Below are positions 1 through 9,829 of a stretch of DNA of 28,331 nt, piece by piece. The position numbers and the translations under genes are program-made. The DNA comes from Parasitella parasitica (lineage: Eukaryota; Mucoromycota; Mucoromycetes; Mucorales; Mucoraceae), in contig MU619388.1 in assembly GCA_025201805.1 (NCBI GenBank), positions 45,229 through 73,559 on the forward strand, read 5' to 3'. The notes under the pieces are model-generated. The model did no database searches. It worked only from the letters and a program-made list of their open reading frames with translations, and had not been told where the DNA came from. The first letter of the stretch is position 1. Every line of letters starts with the position of its first letter.

Positions 1-1468
1 GCCATCAATTAACTTGACATAAAGACTAAGGAATTCAGTACCCAATTCTGCTTGATATACACCAGTTGCAGCACAATCGGCCACCTTGGGATGTTTGATC
101 ATTATTTGCTCTATTTCGCTAGGATAAATGTGGGTTCCATAGCATTTGATGAGATCCTTTTTACGTTCACAAAATGAAAAGACACCGTCGGTATCGCATT
201 TAAACAAATCGCCAGTATGGAAATAACCTTCACTGTCAGCAATAGGTAATGGATTATTGTAATATCCAGGAGTAAGGGTAGGTCCTTTTATCAAAAGCTC
301 ACCCACTTGGCCCGGAGGTACGTCTTGATCATCGTCATCAACAAGTCTAGCCGTGAAACCAGCTCTCAAATACCCAATCTTACCAGCAGCAAAAATTGCA
401 GCGTTTCCAGTGAATATACCTAGAACCTCGGTCATCCCATACATATCCAAGACATTAATGTTGAGTTCTTTCTTAGCCTCGTCAATCACAGCCTTCTTTA
501 ATACAGCACCACAACAACCAATCACTTTGAGCGAAGAAATATCATATTCCCTTGCGATGCTGTCTTTGATCAATGAAGATATGACATAAGGTGCACAAGA
601 CAGATATTCAGGTTTGCATTCCTCAATGGCAGCACACAAACCGCGGAACGAATAATGATTCAAAAGATACGTGGTCCACCCATAATATATAGAAACCATC
701 ATTACTCCTACCAACCCTGAAGAATGACTAAAATCCAGGTACGACAAAGATGCTGAAGTAGGCTTTGTTTGCATATCAACCATACTGAAAAGTATATTGT
801 TCTGTGTTCTAATAACCGCCTTCTTTCTACCCGTGGTTCCTGATGTAAAGTATAGAAATGCAGTATCATTCTGCATTTGCTCATTGGTGTATTTGAGGGG
901 TTCTGCTTCTTCGTCTCCCTTGAGAATAGTGTCATCCACAGCACGAATGCCTTGGATACTTGTGTCGCCAAAGACGACAATATTTGATTCGTCAATTCCA
1001 GCTAACTGGGCTGCAGCAAGAGCTTTCTCAATCGTGTCTTTGTGGGTGATCAAGAATTTTGCTTTTACTGTATTTATATCATAGATTATATCTTCAACAG
1101 GCGAAGTGTAATGCAAGGGCGCAATAATGCCACCTTATGCATGACGTGAGAATCTGTGATATGTGTATATCTTTTGAAAACTTACCAGCGCAGATAGTGC
1201 CGTGGAGGATGGAGACATAATCAATATGATTTGGAGAGCAAATAGCCACTACATCGTTCTTCTGAAGATTGAACACACGTTTGAAACCACCTGCGGCAAT
1301 CAATATTTGCTTTTTCAAATCCCCATAGGTCAGGGTTCTGTAAGGAGCTTCAAGGTCAATCAGAATCGGTTTGTCTAATGGAACATCATTGTCGTTTCTA
1401 AATAGAACGTTGTAAATGCTGTCACCAGAAAAATCGTTTAGGGGAACCGATTTAGATGTGTAAACCAT
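1..1468 (-). CDS. 4-coumarate/acyl-CoA ligase-like enzyme (AMP-binding), 3' end cut by window edge
   Basis: This adenylate-forming enzyme (ANL superfamily) would activate a carboxylic acid with ATP and join it to CoA; the substrate cannot be read from sequence. Two exons are seen: 1186-1468 and 1-1133. A 52-bp intron (1134-1185, GTAAG donor, AAG acceptor) splits a Gly codon in the conserved CAGGIIAPLHYTSP stretch. The 472 visible codons are open to the edge. Motifs in order are the P-loop YFTSGTTGRKKAV, YGMTEVLG, GYFHTGDL, and the hinge region FCERKKDLIKCYG. About 50-60 C-terminal residues, including the lysine-bearing loop, lie outside the window, judging from the neighbouring paralogue. Start: the first ATG of the open frame. 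The paralogue at 1672-3160 is a broken tandem copy. I am sure of the family and not of the substrate; a 4CL-like, luciferase-like or medium-chain acyl-CoA ligase are all possible. Confidence 0.9.
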
Positions 1469-1671
1469 TGCTTGTTTGGATATGTGATAGGCAGGGAAAG
1501 ATTTTTCTCCTCATATTTATACCTGAATTCAATAATGAGTGTTTGTTTGTCTGATCATCGCAGTACTCGCATACTTCGAAACACCTCATAATGGATATAA
1601 CGTTTTGCCCCTTGCGATACAGAAAGGCAACACAAATGAATTGTCAAAGGATTCGCTTTCTCTTTATTAAG

Positions 1672-3160
1672 CTAATTTGCAACTGGCACTGCCATTATCG
1701 TTTGTGGAAGAGCAAGGCGCTGAATTTTACCAGACGACGTTCGCGGAAAAGAGTCTACAATCTTGATACCGGCACGAACTCGTTTTGCCTCCGGCAGCTG
1801 ATCATCAGAGTAAGTCTGCAGCTCTTTAATTATCTCTTGTGAATTGAAGTTGCCATCAATTAACTTGACATAAAGACTAAGGAATTCAGTACCCAATTCT
1901 GCTTGATATACACCAATTGCAGCACAATCGGCCACCTTGGGATGTTTGATCATTATGTGCTCTACTTGGCTAGGATTGATTTGGGTTTTATAGTACTTGA
2001 TGAGGCCCTTGTGCCGCTCACAGAATGAAAGGATGCCATCCACGCTGCATTTGAGCATATTACTGGTGTGAAAATAAACATTTGCATCAACAATGTGCCC
2101 TGGTTTTCCATACTTTGACCAACAGTTCGCCCACCTGATTATTGTCCACAGCGTTGCCTTTTTCGTCGATCATCCGAACTGTAAATCCCTCATTTAAGCA
2201 TCCTTCTACCCCCAGCAGCCGAAATTTGGGAGGGCGGTGGTAAGCATGCCAACTGCCTCTGTCAAACCATAATAGCTGGGAACAAGTATACCCAACTGCT
2301 CCCTCGCTTTCTTGATAAGATTGCATTTAATGACAGATCCGCTATAATCAAGCATTTTAAGAGAGGAAATGTCATACTCTCGAGCAATACTATCCTTAAT
2401 CAAGGAAGACATGACATAAGGTGGAAATGGCAGAGACATTGGTTTATCTCTGTCTATAGCAACACATAGCTCATGGAACGAGCAAGGGTTTAAGAGATAG
2501 CTTTTATTTCCGCAATAGGGAGCGAGCAACACGACTTAAACCAGAGTGGTTGAATGGCTGAAATCCATATAATTCATCAATGTGCATTGAGGGCTGGTGG
2601 GCTGTACTTGGATGTAACAGATCAAGTTATTCTGTGTTCTTACAACTGCTTTTTTTTTTCTGCCAGTCTTGCCTGAAGTAAAGTACAAGGCTGCAACAGC
2701 ATTCTGCATTTGGTCACTTGTATATCGATGGTACTGCTTCTTGATTAACTTCAAGGATAGTTTCATCTACTGCCACACTGGTATCGCCAAAAACTACAAT
2801 GTTTGATTTTTCAATACCTGCTGTGTTGGCAGCTGCAAGGACTTTATCGAGCACATATTTGTGAGCAATCAAAAGCTTTGCTTTGGCTGTCTGTAAATCA
2901 AGGGCAATGTCTTTCTTGAGGGGAAAGTAATGCAATTCGGCAACAATGCATCCTATGCAGATATGTACAAGGATTTATAATTTATTGTAGATATTTGCGT
3001 ATGAAACAAGTCTTATCTGCAACTATAGCGCCATAAAACACAATAGAGTAATTGATATGGTTTGGAAAGCAAATAGCCACAACTTCTTCCTATTGCAATC
3101 AATATTTATCTGTTCAATTGTCCAAAAGTCAGAGAAATCCTGGTTAAATCTCATCCAATG
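1672..3160 (-). pseudogene. Degenerate tandem copy of the 4-coumarate/acyl-CoA ligase-like gene
   Basis: Homology to the intact gene at 1-1468 runs in order along the minus strand but in several frames. Recognisable pieces are the CSPNHIDY-equivalent (AICFPNHINY, about 3045-3090), VVFGDTSVAVD (about 2780), the P-loop YFTSGKTGRKKKAVV (about 2640-2700), SLIKDSIAREYDISSLK (about 2360-2420), NQVGELL (about 2120-2150), and the C-terminal part 1672-2058 with RTSSGKIQR. Frame changes or stops fall near 2740, 2535, 2220 and 2070, and the intron region near 2940-3010 is eroded. The P-loop has Lys for Thr (SGKTGRKK). The C-terminus ends VPVAN with no SKL-type peroxisomal signal. The 5' end is not defined; similarity fades near 3160. 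It cannot make a full enzyme; the open 3' part might still be transcribed. Confidence 0.88.
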
Positions 3161-3879
3161 TTGCGATATCAAATTGAACTTGTGGTAAGAAAAGCGACAT
3201 CAACGCGTCTTGTTGCAAGCGGTAGATCTAGCTATTATGTGTTTGGTATTGTTGTGTGAATATCTTGGTGTGGCCTACAGTCAGTAGCAGTTAATAAGTT
3301 GATATACCCTGCTGCCAAACATCGCTAGAAATTGAACGCTGTCTCTTACGAAACTTTAGTTCTTTCAAAGCGAATTGACCTTCATTTAAATTATCAAAAA
3401 TTGTTATTTGGATAACAGACTTCATGAGGTTTTTCTTTCATATAAACTTTGCGATCTGACTAGAGTAATGCAGCAGGTGAAAAATGCTATGTGCTCACAG
3501 ACATTTTAATTATTTTTTACTTGATAAAATTCTTCTTTAACCGTAATACCATTACCACCGTGCTGCCCACATTACTTGGGGTGGATTTTTCCAAACAACA
3601 TCCATCAGATGCACTGACAGCCACTATAGTAGCTGCAGGAAAGATTCAAGACGAGGACAATATCAATCAGAGACTATGTATGAGCTTGAATTTATAGGGG
3701 GGGGGGGATCTCCGGCGCATGATTTAAGGAACCGTCCGGACAATTCATACTGCAAATAATGGGGTTCAGGTTTGGAGGAACAGGGAGAGTGTCGCAAAAA
3801 AAAAAAAACAACCATTATAGTTAACGAATGGTAAATTTTAGTTCTCCCTCTTTTTACTTCGATATCGTCAGACAACACC
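3161..3879. other. No supported gene; upstream region of RPL11
   Basis: No gene can be supported in this 719-bp stretch. It holds an open frame at about 3491-3697 (+) without a good ATG, an uninterrupted run of 11 G at 3697-3707, and a run of 12 A near 3797. The pyrimidine-rich stretch at 3844-3860 just before the RPL11 ATG looks like the initiator region often seen at ribosomal-protein genes. An alternative ATG followed by GTAAAT sits at 3828. Confidence 0.5.
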
Positions 3880-4768
3880 ATGGTATGATACATTAATTTT
3901 TGCGTATTATCCTGTATGAGATGGGAAAGAGAGAGATGGATTGAAGAAATGACTGCATTTACGATAAATGGCATTGGATGGATGGATAAATGATGCGTAT
4001 GTATTTGCGTGGAAGACGGGAGACGAGTAAAACGTGTCTGTAGAAAGATCACCGCATTATAGAATCTACTGGAATTCAGCAATAGCAGCCTACTCAAGGA
4101 GATCAGTCAAATGTCATTGCAAAAATCGTCCTAGATTACGTCTCTACTACTACATCTATGATTACAGGATCTCCATTCACAGTGCATGACATACTAATTT
4201 CCTTTTTTTTTTTTTTTTTTACAACCTCTAGAGCGCCGAAGAACAGAAGGTGACCAAGAACCCTATGCGTAACCTCCAGATCGAGAAGCTTGTTCTCAAC
4301 ATCTGTGTTGGTGAATCTGGTGATAGACTTACCCGTGCAGCCAAGGTTTTGGAACAATTGACCGGTCAAACACCTGTCTACTCCAAGGCCCGTTATACTG
4401 TTCGTACTTTCTCCATTCGTCGTAACGAAAAGATCTCTGTTCATGTCACTGTCCGTGGTCCCAAGGCTGAGGAAATCCTTGAACGTGGTTTGAAGGTCAA
4501 GGAATACGAACTCAAGGCCCGCAACTTTTCTCAAACTGGTAACTTTGGTTTCGGTATTGATGAACACATTGATTTGGGTATCAAGTATGATCCTTCCATT
4601 GGTATCTATGGTATGGACTACTACGTAGTTATGGGTCGCCCCGGTAACCGTGTTGCCCGCAGAAAGCACTGCAAGGCTAAGGTCGGTGTCAAGCACCAAA
4701 TCAAGAAGGAAGAAGCTATGGAATGGTTCAAGCAACGTTTCGATGGTTCCATCTCCTACAAGGCTTAA
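3880..4768 (+). CDS. RPL11: 60S ribosomal protein L11 (uL5)
   Basis: This is a structural protein of the large ribosomal subunit, bound to 5S rRNA at the central protuberance. Exon 2 (4232-4768) is a full-length match to eukaryotic uL5, including [58 protein letters not shown] and [15 protein letters not shown]. Its first codons, [13 protein letters not shown], lack a Met, so the initiator must be on an upstream exon. I chose ATG 3880-3882, which is followed directly by a GTATGA donor and gives an intron of 349 bp (3883-4231). That intron has a TACTAAT branch site at 4192-4198, a long T tract and acceptor CTCTAG. The exon-1 choice is inference; ATG 3828 followed by GTAAAT is the rival. The product is 179 aa, normal for the family. 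The first intron is much longer than the 43-68 bp usual here. Confidence 0.95.
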
Positions 4769-5280
4769 ATGCATTTTTGTGTTTTTTTTTTTAAATTTTT
4801 AAATCATTAAAATTAAAAATCTAAGCAGTTCTACCTTTTTCACTCTGTTGTGTACATGTATATATATGGTATATATATCAGTGTTGTTCGATTGTTGAAT
4901 GTAGCTTCTCTACAGCTGTGATTTACACAAATTTAATGTGACTAATATCAAATTTTCTCACAGTGGTGGTGCAGGGTACAAATTGGATACCCCATTCCTC
5001 TAAAACATTTTTTCCCTTCTCATCAAAAACAATTTTGTTTATCGTAAAAAGGAACTTTATCAACCTTTTGGGTGCTTTATTCTCTGAAATAACACCCATT
5101 TTTCCTCTGTATTAAATCTCATCTAGCAATCCCTGTTTCGTTTTGACTATTTACACTAATAATGAACGCTTCTATCATCAACAACATCAACGCCACTACT
5201 TTGAAAAGCAACATGCCAACGATATTGCACCAACAGCCCCTCCCTCCTCGCTATCTCAATATACCACCCACCCAAGATCA
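4769..5280. other. Intergenic: RPL11 3' UTR and leader of the next gene
   Basis: No independent gene is seen. The region after the RPL11 stop is A/T-rich, with TATATATATGGTATATATA (about 4859-4878), a near-palindromic AT repeat. Part of the right end may be coding or 5' leader of the next gene, because the frame used from 5281 is open back to about 5116 without an ATG. Confidence 0.5.
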
Positions 5281-5793
5281 ATGCCTTCAGGTCCATCGAA
5301 AGACTACAATGAAGTCGGATTTTCGCCCGGAAAATCCCCTCCAACCGCCCTAATACGAGCAGAACAATCCATTAACACCAACTGCTGCTCTTCCATTCAT
5401 GACAACAACTGCTCCCCGGATAACTCGTTTCAAACTCTTGCTCGTAACATTGCAATTTCTGGTATAAAGAAATCTAAAAAAACTTTGCGCTTTACGCCGT
5501 ATATGAGACCTGATGTTGCTGAAAAGAATAAAGATGATCAAGTCTTGGCACTGTTTGGTCCTGTGCCTTCACCTGAATCCTTTTCTTTATCTTTTTCTGA
5601 AACACTAGGCTCTGTTACGCCGTCCAACTCTTGTGCGGATAATTTATCAGATCATATACTTGACGATGAGATGGTATTTCAAGAACTTGAATGCATAACT
5701 AATTCGCTTGCCTTTCCTATCTCTCCACCTCTTTCACCTACTACTGCTACTGCTACTGCTACACTCGATAACGACTTCACTCTGTTCCCTTAA
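5281..5793 (+). CDS. Unrecognised Ser/Pro-rich protein
   Basis: I do not recognise the family. From ATG 5281 the product is 170 aa. The same frame is open upstream to about 5116 but has no ATG, with His/Gln-rich sequence before 5281. The true start may therefore be spliced from an upstream exon (a possible acceptor ATCTAG ends at 5126) or may be non-AUG. Visible features are a basic patch GIKKSKKTLRFTPYMRPD (about residues 61-78), an Asp/Glu-bearing middle, Ser/Pro stretches (PVPSPESFSLSFSE; PISPPLSPT), a (TA)n run and an acidic-aromatic tail DNDFTLFP. There are no membrane segments or signal peptide. The composition suits an intrinsically disordered regulatory protein, possibly nuclear, which is inference only. 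A polyadenylation-like AATAAA lies at 5796-5801, and the convergent BAG gene ends 22 bp away. Confidence 0.6.
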   Translation: MPSGPSKDYNEVGFSPGKSPPTALIRAEQSINTNCCSSIHDNNCSPDNSFQTLARNIAISGIKKSKKTLRFTPYMRPDVAEKNKDDQVLALFGPVPSPESFSLSFSETLGSVTPSNSCADNLSDHILDDEMVFQELECITNSLAFPISPPLSPTTATATATLDNDFTLFP

Positions 5794-5815
5794 TTAATAA
5801 AGTCTATAACCGTTT

Positions 5816-6708
5816 TTATTCTTTCTCTGCATCAACGGTAGCTACATTTTTCACTGCTTGTTTAATTTCGTCTACTGTGTCTAGTAATGACTGGGCACTC
5901 TTCACTGCCTCCTTTCTTGCTTGGCGAGCATTCAAGTTGTTTGGCCCACAAGTAAATCCATCTAAATCAAACAAAACATGCATCAGCTGCTCACCAAGGT
6001 ATGCTCCCATATAGATTTGCTTTTTCTTTTCTTTTTCTGTCTTGGTAAGTTGGTTCAAAAATTCCTTAACCGTCTTTTCGTACTTTCTAACTTGAGGGGT
6101 AATGTCTTGATCGATTTTATCTTGAATCTTTTGCAATTGCTCCAACAACAATGCTTCATCTTGCGATTCCTGAGTTGTTATTGGCGGCGAGGACGATGAA
6201 GGTTGCGGTACAGATGTCGAAGGTGTGGGTCTGGCAGGAAGAGGTGGTGTAGATTGCTTATCGCTGGGTGTCCCTTTGTGATGATTGTGTCTATGATGAT
6301 GATGATGGCGGGGGGTTTCCTACTTGGTTGTTACTTACACGCGTGCATTGTTAGTGTTGCCATTGGTAAAAAAAAATACATACATCTCGAGAAGCGGTTT
6401 TATTATGGCTATTCTTATTAACTTTCAAGGTAACGTAGCAACCAGATTGAAGACCATAAGCACTCAAGGGTAAATCATCCATATTCATTAAGGCTGCCAT
6501 CGTTGCTGTCAAAAATCAAAGATATAAATAGAGTAACACACGGCCTACCTCCAAAAGCATTGATCTTCATATCACTAGGACTGACGCCAGTGATACGCTC
6601 GCATGTACTCTTGAGCTCCTTGACAGTAGTTTGTTGCAACTCCTTGACACTCGAAAACTCTATGGGAAACTTTTTGCCGTTCCATTTTATTTCTATATGG
6701 GCAGCCAT
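5816..6708 (-). CDS. BAG-domain Hsp70 co-chaperone with N-terminal ubiquitin-like domain (BAG1-like)
   Basis: BAG proteins bind the Hsp70 ATPase domain and speed nucleotide exchange; a ubiquitin-like (Ubl) domain can link this to the proteasome. Three exons are seen: 6549-6708, 6384-6505 and 5816-6319, with introns of 43 bp (6506-6548) and 64 bp (6320-6383, GTATGT donor, CTAAC branch, TAG acceptor). All phases join, giving 261 aa. Residues 1-90 form the Ubl domain (IEIKWNGKKFPIEF, KINAFGGATMAALMNMDD, LPLSAYGL). A His-rich linker follows at about 98-109 (RHHHHHRHNHH), then a Ser/Pro-rich stretch. The BAG region is about 151-258, with GEQLMHVLFDLDGF and ARQARKEAVKSAQSLLDTVDEIK. The start is the ATG that opens the Ubl strand. 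No transmembrane segment is seen, unlike yeast Snl1. The gene is tail-to-tail with the 5281-5793 gene. Confidence 0.9.
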
Positions 6709-7211
6709 GATTTGAGAAATTACAAAGGGAAAAAGTTGTATGCGACCGCACCCACGACATTCGAAACCTTTTTAAATGGGTTTCACACTACACAAGGGTG
6801 GCTTACTTTCTTCCGGTTATTGACAAAATCGAAATTGGCGAGTGGTAAACCCTTGCAGGAATTAGATTTGCATGATACGTTTGAGATTTACCATGTATAG
6901 GGCATCACTTTCCTGACATTTTCTGAATAAAATCGCATTCTACAGGTGTAAATTCTCTATTTATATAACTTTTAATGACAACTATGAATCTTGTGCTTGA
7001 TTTTCACGCGTATTAGATGAGGCATCATTAGGATTTTTTCAAAAGCTCATTTTTCAATCAACTACTGCTGATCCCACAGAGTGATGAACACGTATAATTC
7101 ACAAGTTTTATTATTTTTTTATATAGATACAAAAAGTAAAAAATATTAATTTGGTGATATATATAGTCGGCCAACTGGCTATTATTGCTCTCATAGGGAA
7201 TATGAAATATT
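6709..7211. other. Intergenic: BAG gene promoter side and permease 3' UTR
   Basis: This stretch lies between the BAG gene start and the permease stop. A plus-strand frame from an ATG at 6697 is open to 6900 (67 codons), but it overlaps the BAG start codon in antisense and matches nothing I know. The stretch next to the permease stop (about 7090-7160) is A/T-rich, as expected for a 3' UTR. No other structure is seen. Confidence 0.5.
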
Positions 7212-8942
7212 TCAACTTTTTATGCTGATGGCCCCTTTTTTGAAAACATACGAGTCGATGGAATCGTCTTTCATGCCAGGATCAAACGTAAGCGATTCGA
7301 ACGAATTGTCAAATGTAACTGGATTTAGTTGCGGGTCCTCTTCCAAGCTCTTTCCTGGACCAGTAAACCATTTTCGAGCACGGAAATAATAGTAACAAAC
7401 AGACCAGACCATGACAAACACGAAAATCACTGAGGCATAGTTCATGTTATCTGCAGTGACCGGATACTGAGTAGGACAGACGAAAAGAATGGATGTAAAA
7501 AGAATCCAGAAACAGCTGATAAAGTTGATGGTGTCAGAAAAAGGACCGAGATGGAAGGGACCGCGTTGGAAGGATTTGCGAGCTACAGTCAAACGAAGTG
7601 CAATGGGAATAAAATAGGCAAGAGATGAGGCGATTGTGTTGATAGATACAATGGCATTGAATGCAGTTTCGTTGACAATGTAAAGCAAACCAACGACTGC
7701 AGCAAAGATGATATTGGCCCAGACAGCGTAGATGGGCGTTTGAGTGGATTTGTTAATCACGCTCAGCCAACGACTGAATGGAGTAGCACCATCACGGGCA
7801 AAAGCATAAATCATGCGAGAGCTACCCAACGTCAAGGCAGAGCCAGAAAAGAACATGGCGCCCATGATAATCACTGTGAATACAACCGTCCATTTATAGC
7901 CAACACCGTCCAAAAATACTTGGGTCATCTGAGGACTCAAAGGTGTCTCTACGATTTGGCGCTGGAAATCTTGGACACAAAAGTTGACTGAAAGCATAAA
8001 AGCAAAGCCAGTGATAGCAGCAGCGCCAATAGCATACAGAATACCACGAGGAGCACTTTGCGCAGCATCGCGAGTTTCTTCAGACATATGGGCAGCGCTG
8101 TCAAAGCCAGAGAGGGTATATTGAGACTGCAAGAGGCCGATCAAGAAAGCATACGAATTCGAGGAAAATCCCGTCAAGTTCTCAAACTGAGTGAATACAA
8201 ATTTAGCGCTGGGCTTGTTAGGCGTCAGGACAAGAGCGACAATAATGATCAGTAGAGTGCCAACTAGATGCCAATACAAAGATGCTTGATTGAAAAAACC
8301 GTTGTATTTGACGTGCATGGAATTGATGACACCATGCACAAACAAGATGACCAAGAAGACGCCGTATTGCCAGTATATGCCAGCGTCATAATCATGGTTG
8401 TTGATGCCGATTACAGAGGACATGAATTGAGCGAGACCAAGATCAGCAGAGGTGATTGCGACAGTCAAGCCAAGCCAGTTACACCAGCCAGTCAGCCAGC
8501 ACATAATAGGAACCCATGCCGGAGGGGCCAAACGAGATACCCAGATGTAGAGACCACCGGTAACGGGAAAGGCAGAGCATATTTCCGCAAGGGACAGGCC
8601 TACACCAAAGGTGAATACAGATACCAGAATCCAGCCCCAAATGATTGCAATGGATCCACCAGACATCATGGCATCGCCCCACATCTATAAAAGGCAATGT
8701 CAGTATAAATGCATGTCTGTTTTGACATTTCGTGCCACCACACTTACAGGCGTCAGCCCAGACAAGATAGAGCAGCAGCCAAATGCGATGGAGAAGTTAG
8801 AGATGGTCGACATTGTCTTGTTCATCTCCTGCTTGTATCCAAAAGAAGCCAAGATCTCGTCTTCTGTGGCAAACCTAGGGATGCTGGCGGTTTCTTCTGC
8901 GTGCACACGGCCATCACTGTTATTTTGATTCACCTTGTGCAT
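7212..8942 (-). CDS. Amino-acid/GABA-type permease (APC superfamily, fungal ACT/UGA4-like)
   Basis: This is a multi-pass membrane transporter, probably for an amino acid, GABA, choline or polyamine. Exon 1 is 8748-8942 and exon 2 is 7212-8684. The 63-bp intron (8685-8747, GTAAGT donor, TATAG acceptor) joins in phase 0, giving 555 aa, the usual family length. The hydrophilic N-terminus carries the family signature ILASFGYKQEMNKTMSTIS ahead of the first helix. About 12 hydrophobic segments follow. TLSGFDSAAHMSEETRDA in the middle is the hallmark of this APC branch, and GSSRMIYAFARDGATPFS is also typical. The cytosolic tail has several acidic and Ser residues (SLEEDPQLNP, DPGMKDDSIDSYVF) that could serve trafficking, which is inference. 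Substrate is not assigned. Start: the only ATG ahead of the signature with no competing in-frame upstream Met. Confidence 0.92.
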
Positions 8943-9829
8943 TTAGAGTTTCGTTATGTCGAAAAAAATAAAAAAAAAAAAAACGATATGTGTGTTGACT
9001 AATCCAAAAAAAAACAAAAATTGCAGTTAATCTTTGTTATTTATTTTCTAGTGCGTCGACTTTTGCTGATTTATAGAGTGCGACTTTTGAGCTTTCGTTT
9101 TCTTTTTTTTTCACCAAGGGTTAAAAGATCCAAATTTTTGCTTTGAATAAAAAAAAATATACTCTCTCCTAGCAATTGATACGTTGTATTGTTGAATAAA
9201 CGGAAAAAAAAAGGGGACTTGTCCTTCAGAAACTCTTTACTAAAAAATTTTATTGACAGGCATGCAATGATAGGTCAAGTTTTCGTTAAAATACTTGTTG
9301 GAACCAGTCTTTTGAGCTGATGTAGTCGGCGAAATGAAAAAGTAGTGCATCTATAAACTTCTTTACTGCTACTAGCACTACGTCTATCTCATTTTGTACA
9401 TTAGCTAGGGTACATATATGCTTGTGGAGATCGACAAAGGTACTTGTCACTAGCATCGTTACTTTTATTAAGCCACGGACGAGTTCAATAATGGAGGCTC
9501 TACAATTCACGCTGTAACATTATTATTATTAAATCGTAGCAGATATAGCCAGCCAGTATAGTCGGCACACAAAATTGCATGATATCCTTTCTTGAAAGTT
9601 TTATAGGCTTTTCGCTCATATGTTGCAATAAAGATTTCACCATCTGCTTACAAGATTAATACTCTCTTTAGCTTTTTTTTTCTGGGCATGAGACTGAAGG
9701 CCAAATGTGAGGAGTCTATCCTCTCATGCAAATCTTTGGTAATTTGACGATGGCTTATGCACGAGTGAATCGAGTATTTTCCTTGTAATATTCATACAAA
9801 AGCAAACTATTTTATTATAAACTGATTAT
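8943..9829. other. Intergenic with possible eroded coding remnant
   Basis: No firm gene is present. Runs of A near 8964-8981, 9148 and 9206 flank the permease start. On the minus strand, a frame at 9286-9510 (open but with no ATG) and another from an ATG at about 9645 down to about 9500 read through each other if one base is shifted near 9500. Together they would give about 115 mostly hydrophobic residues of unknown family. It could be a dead gene or chance. Confidence 0.35.

Noticed and set aside
4136-4774. Long minus-strand open frame of 212 codons across RPL11
   Set aside because: It is the antisense shadow of the highly codon-biased RPL11 exon and has no family motif.
6697-6900. Plus-strand ATG frame of 67 codons upstream and antisense to the BAG gene
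   Set aside because: It overlaps the BAG start codon, has no recognised motif or splice partner, and lies where the BAG promoter should be.
8268-8690. Plus-strand frame of 140 codons
   Set aside because: It is antisense to the permease coding exon, with no independent support.
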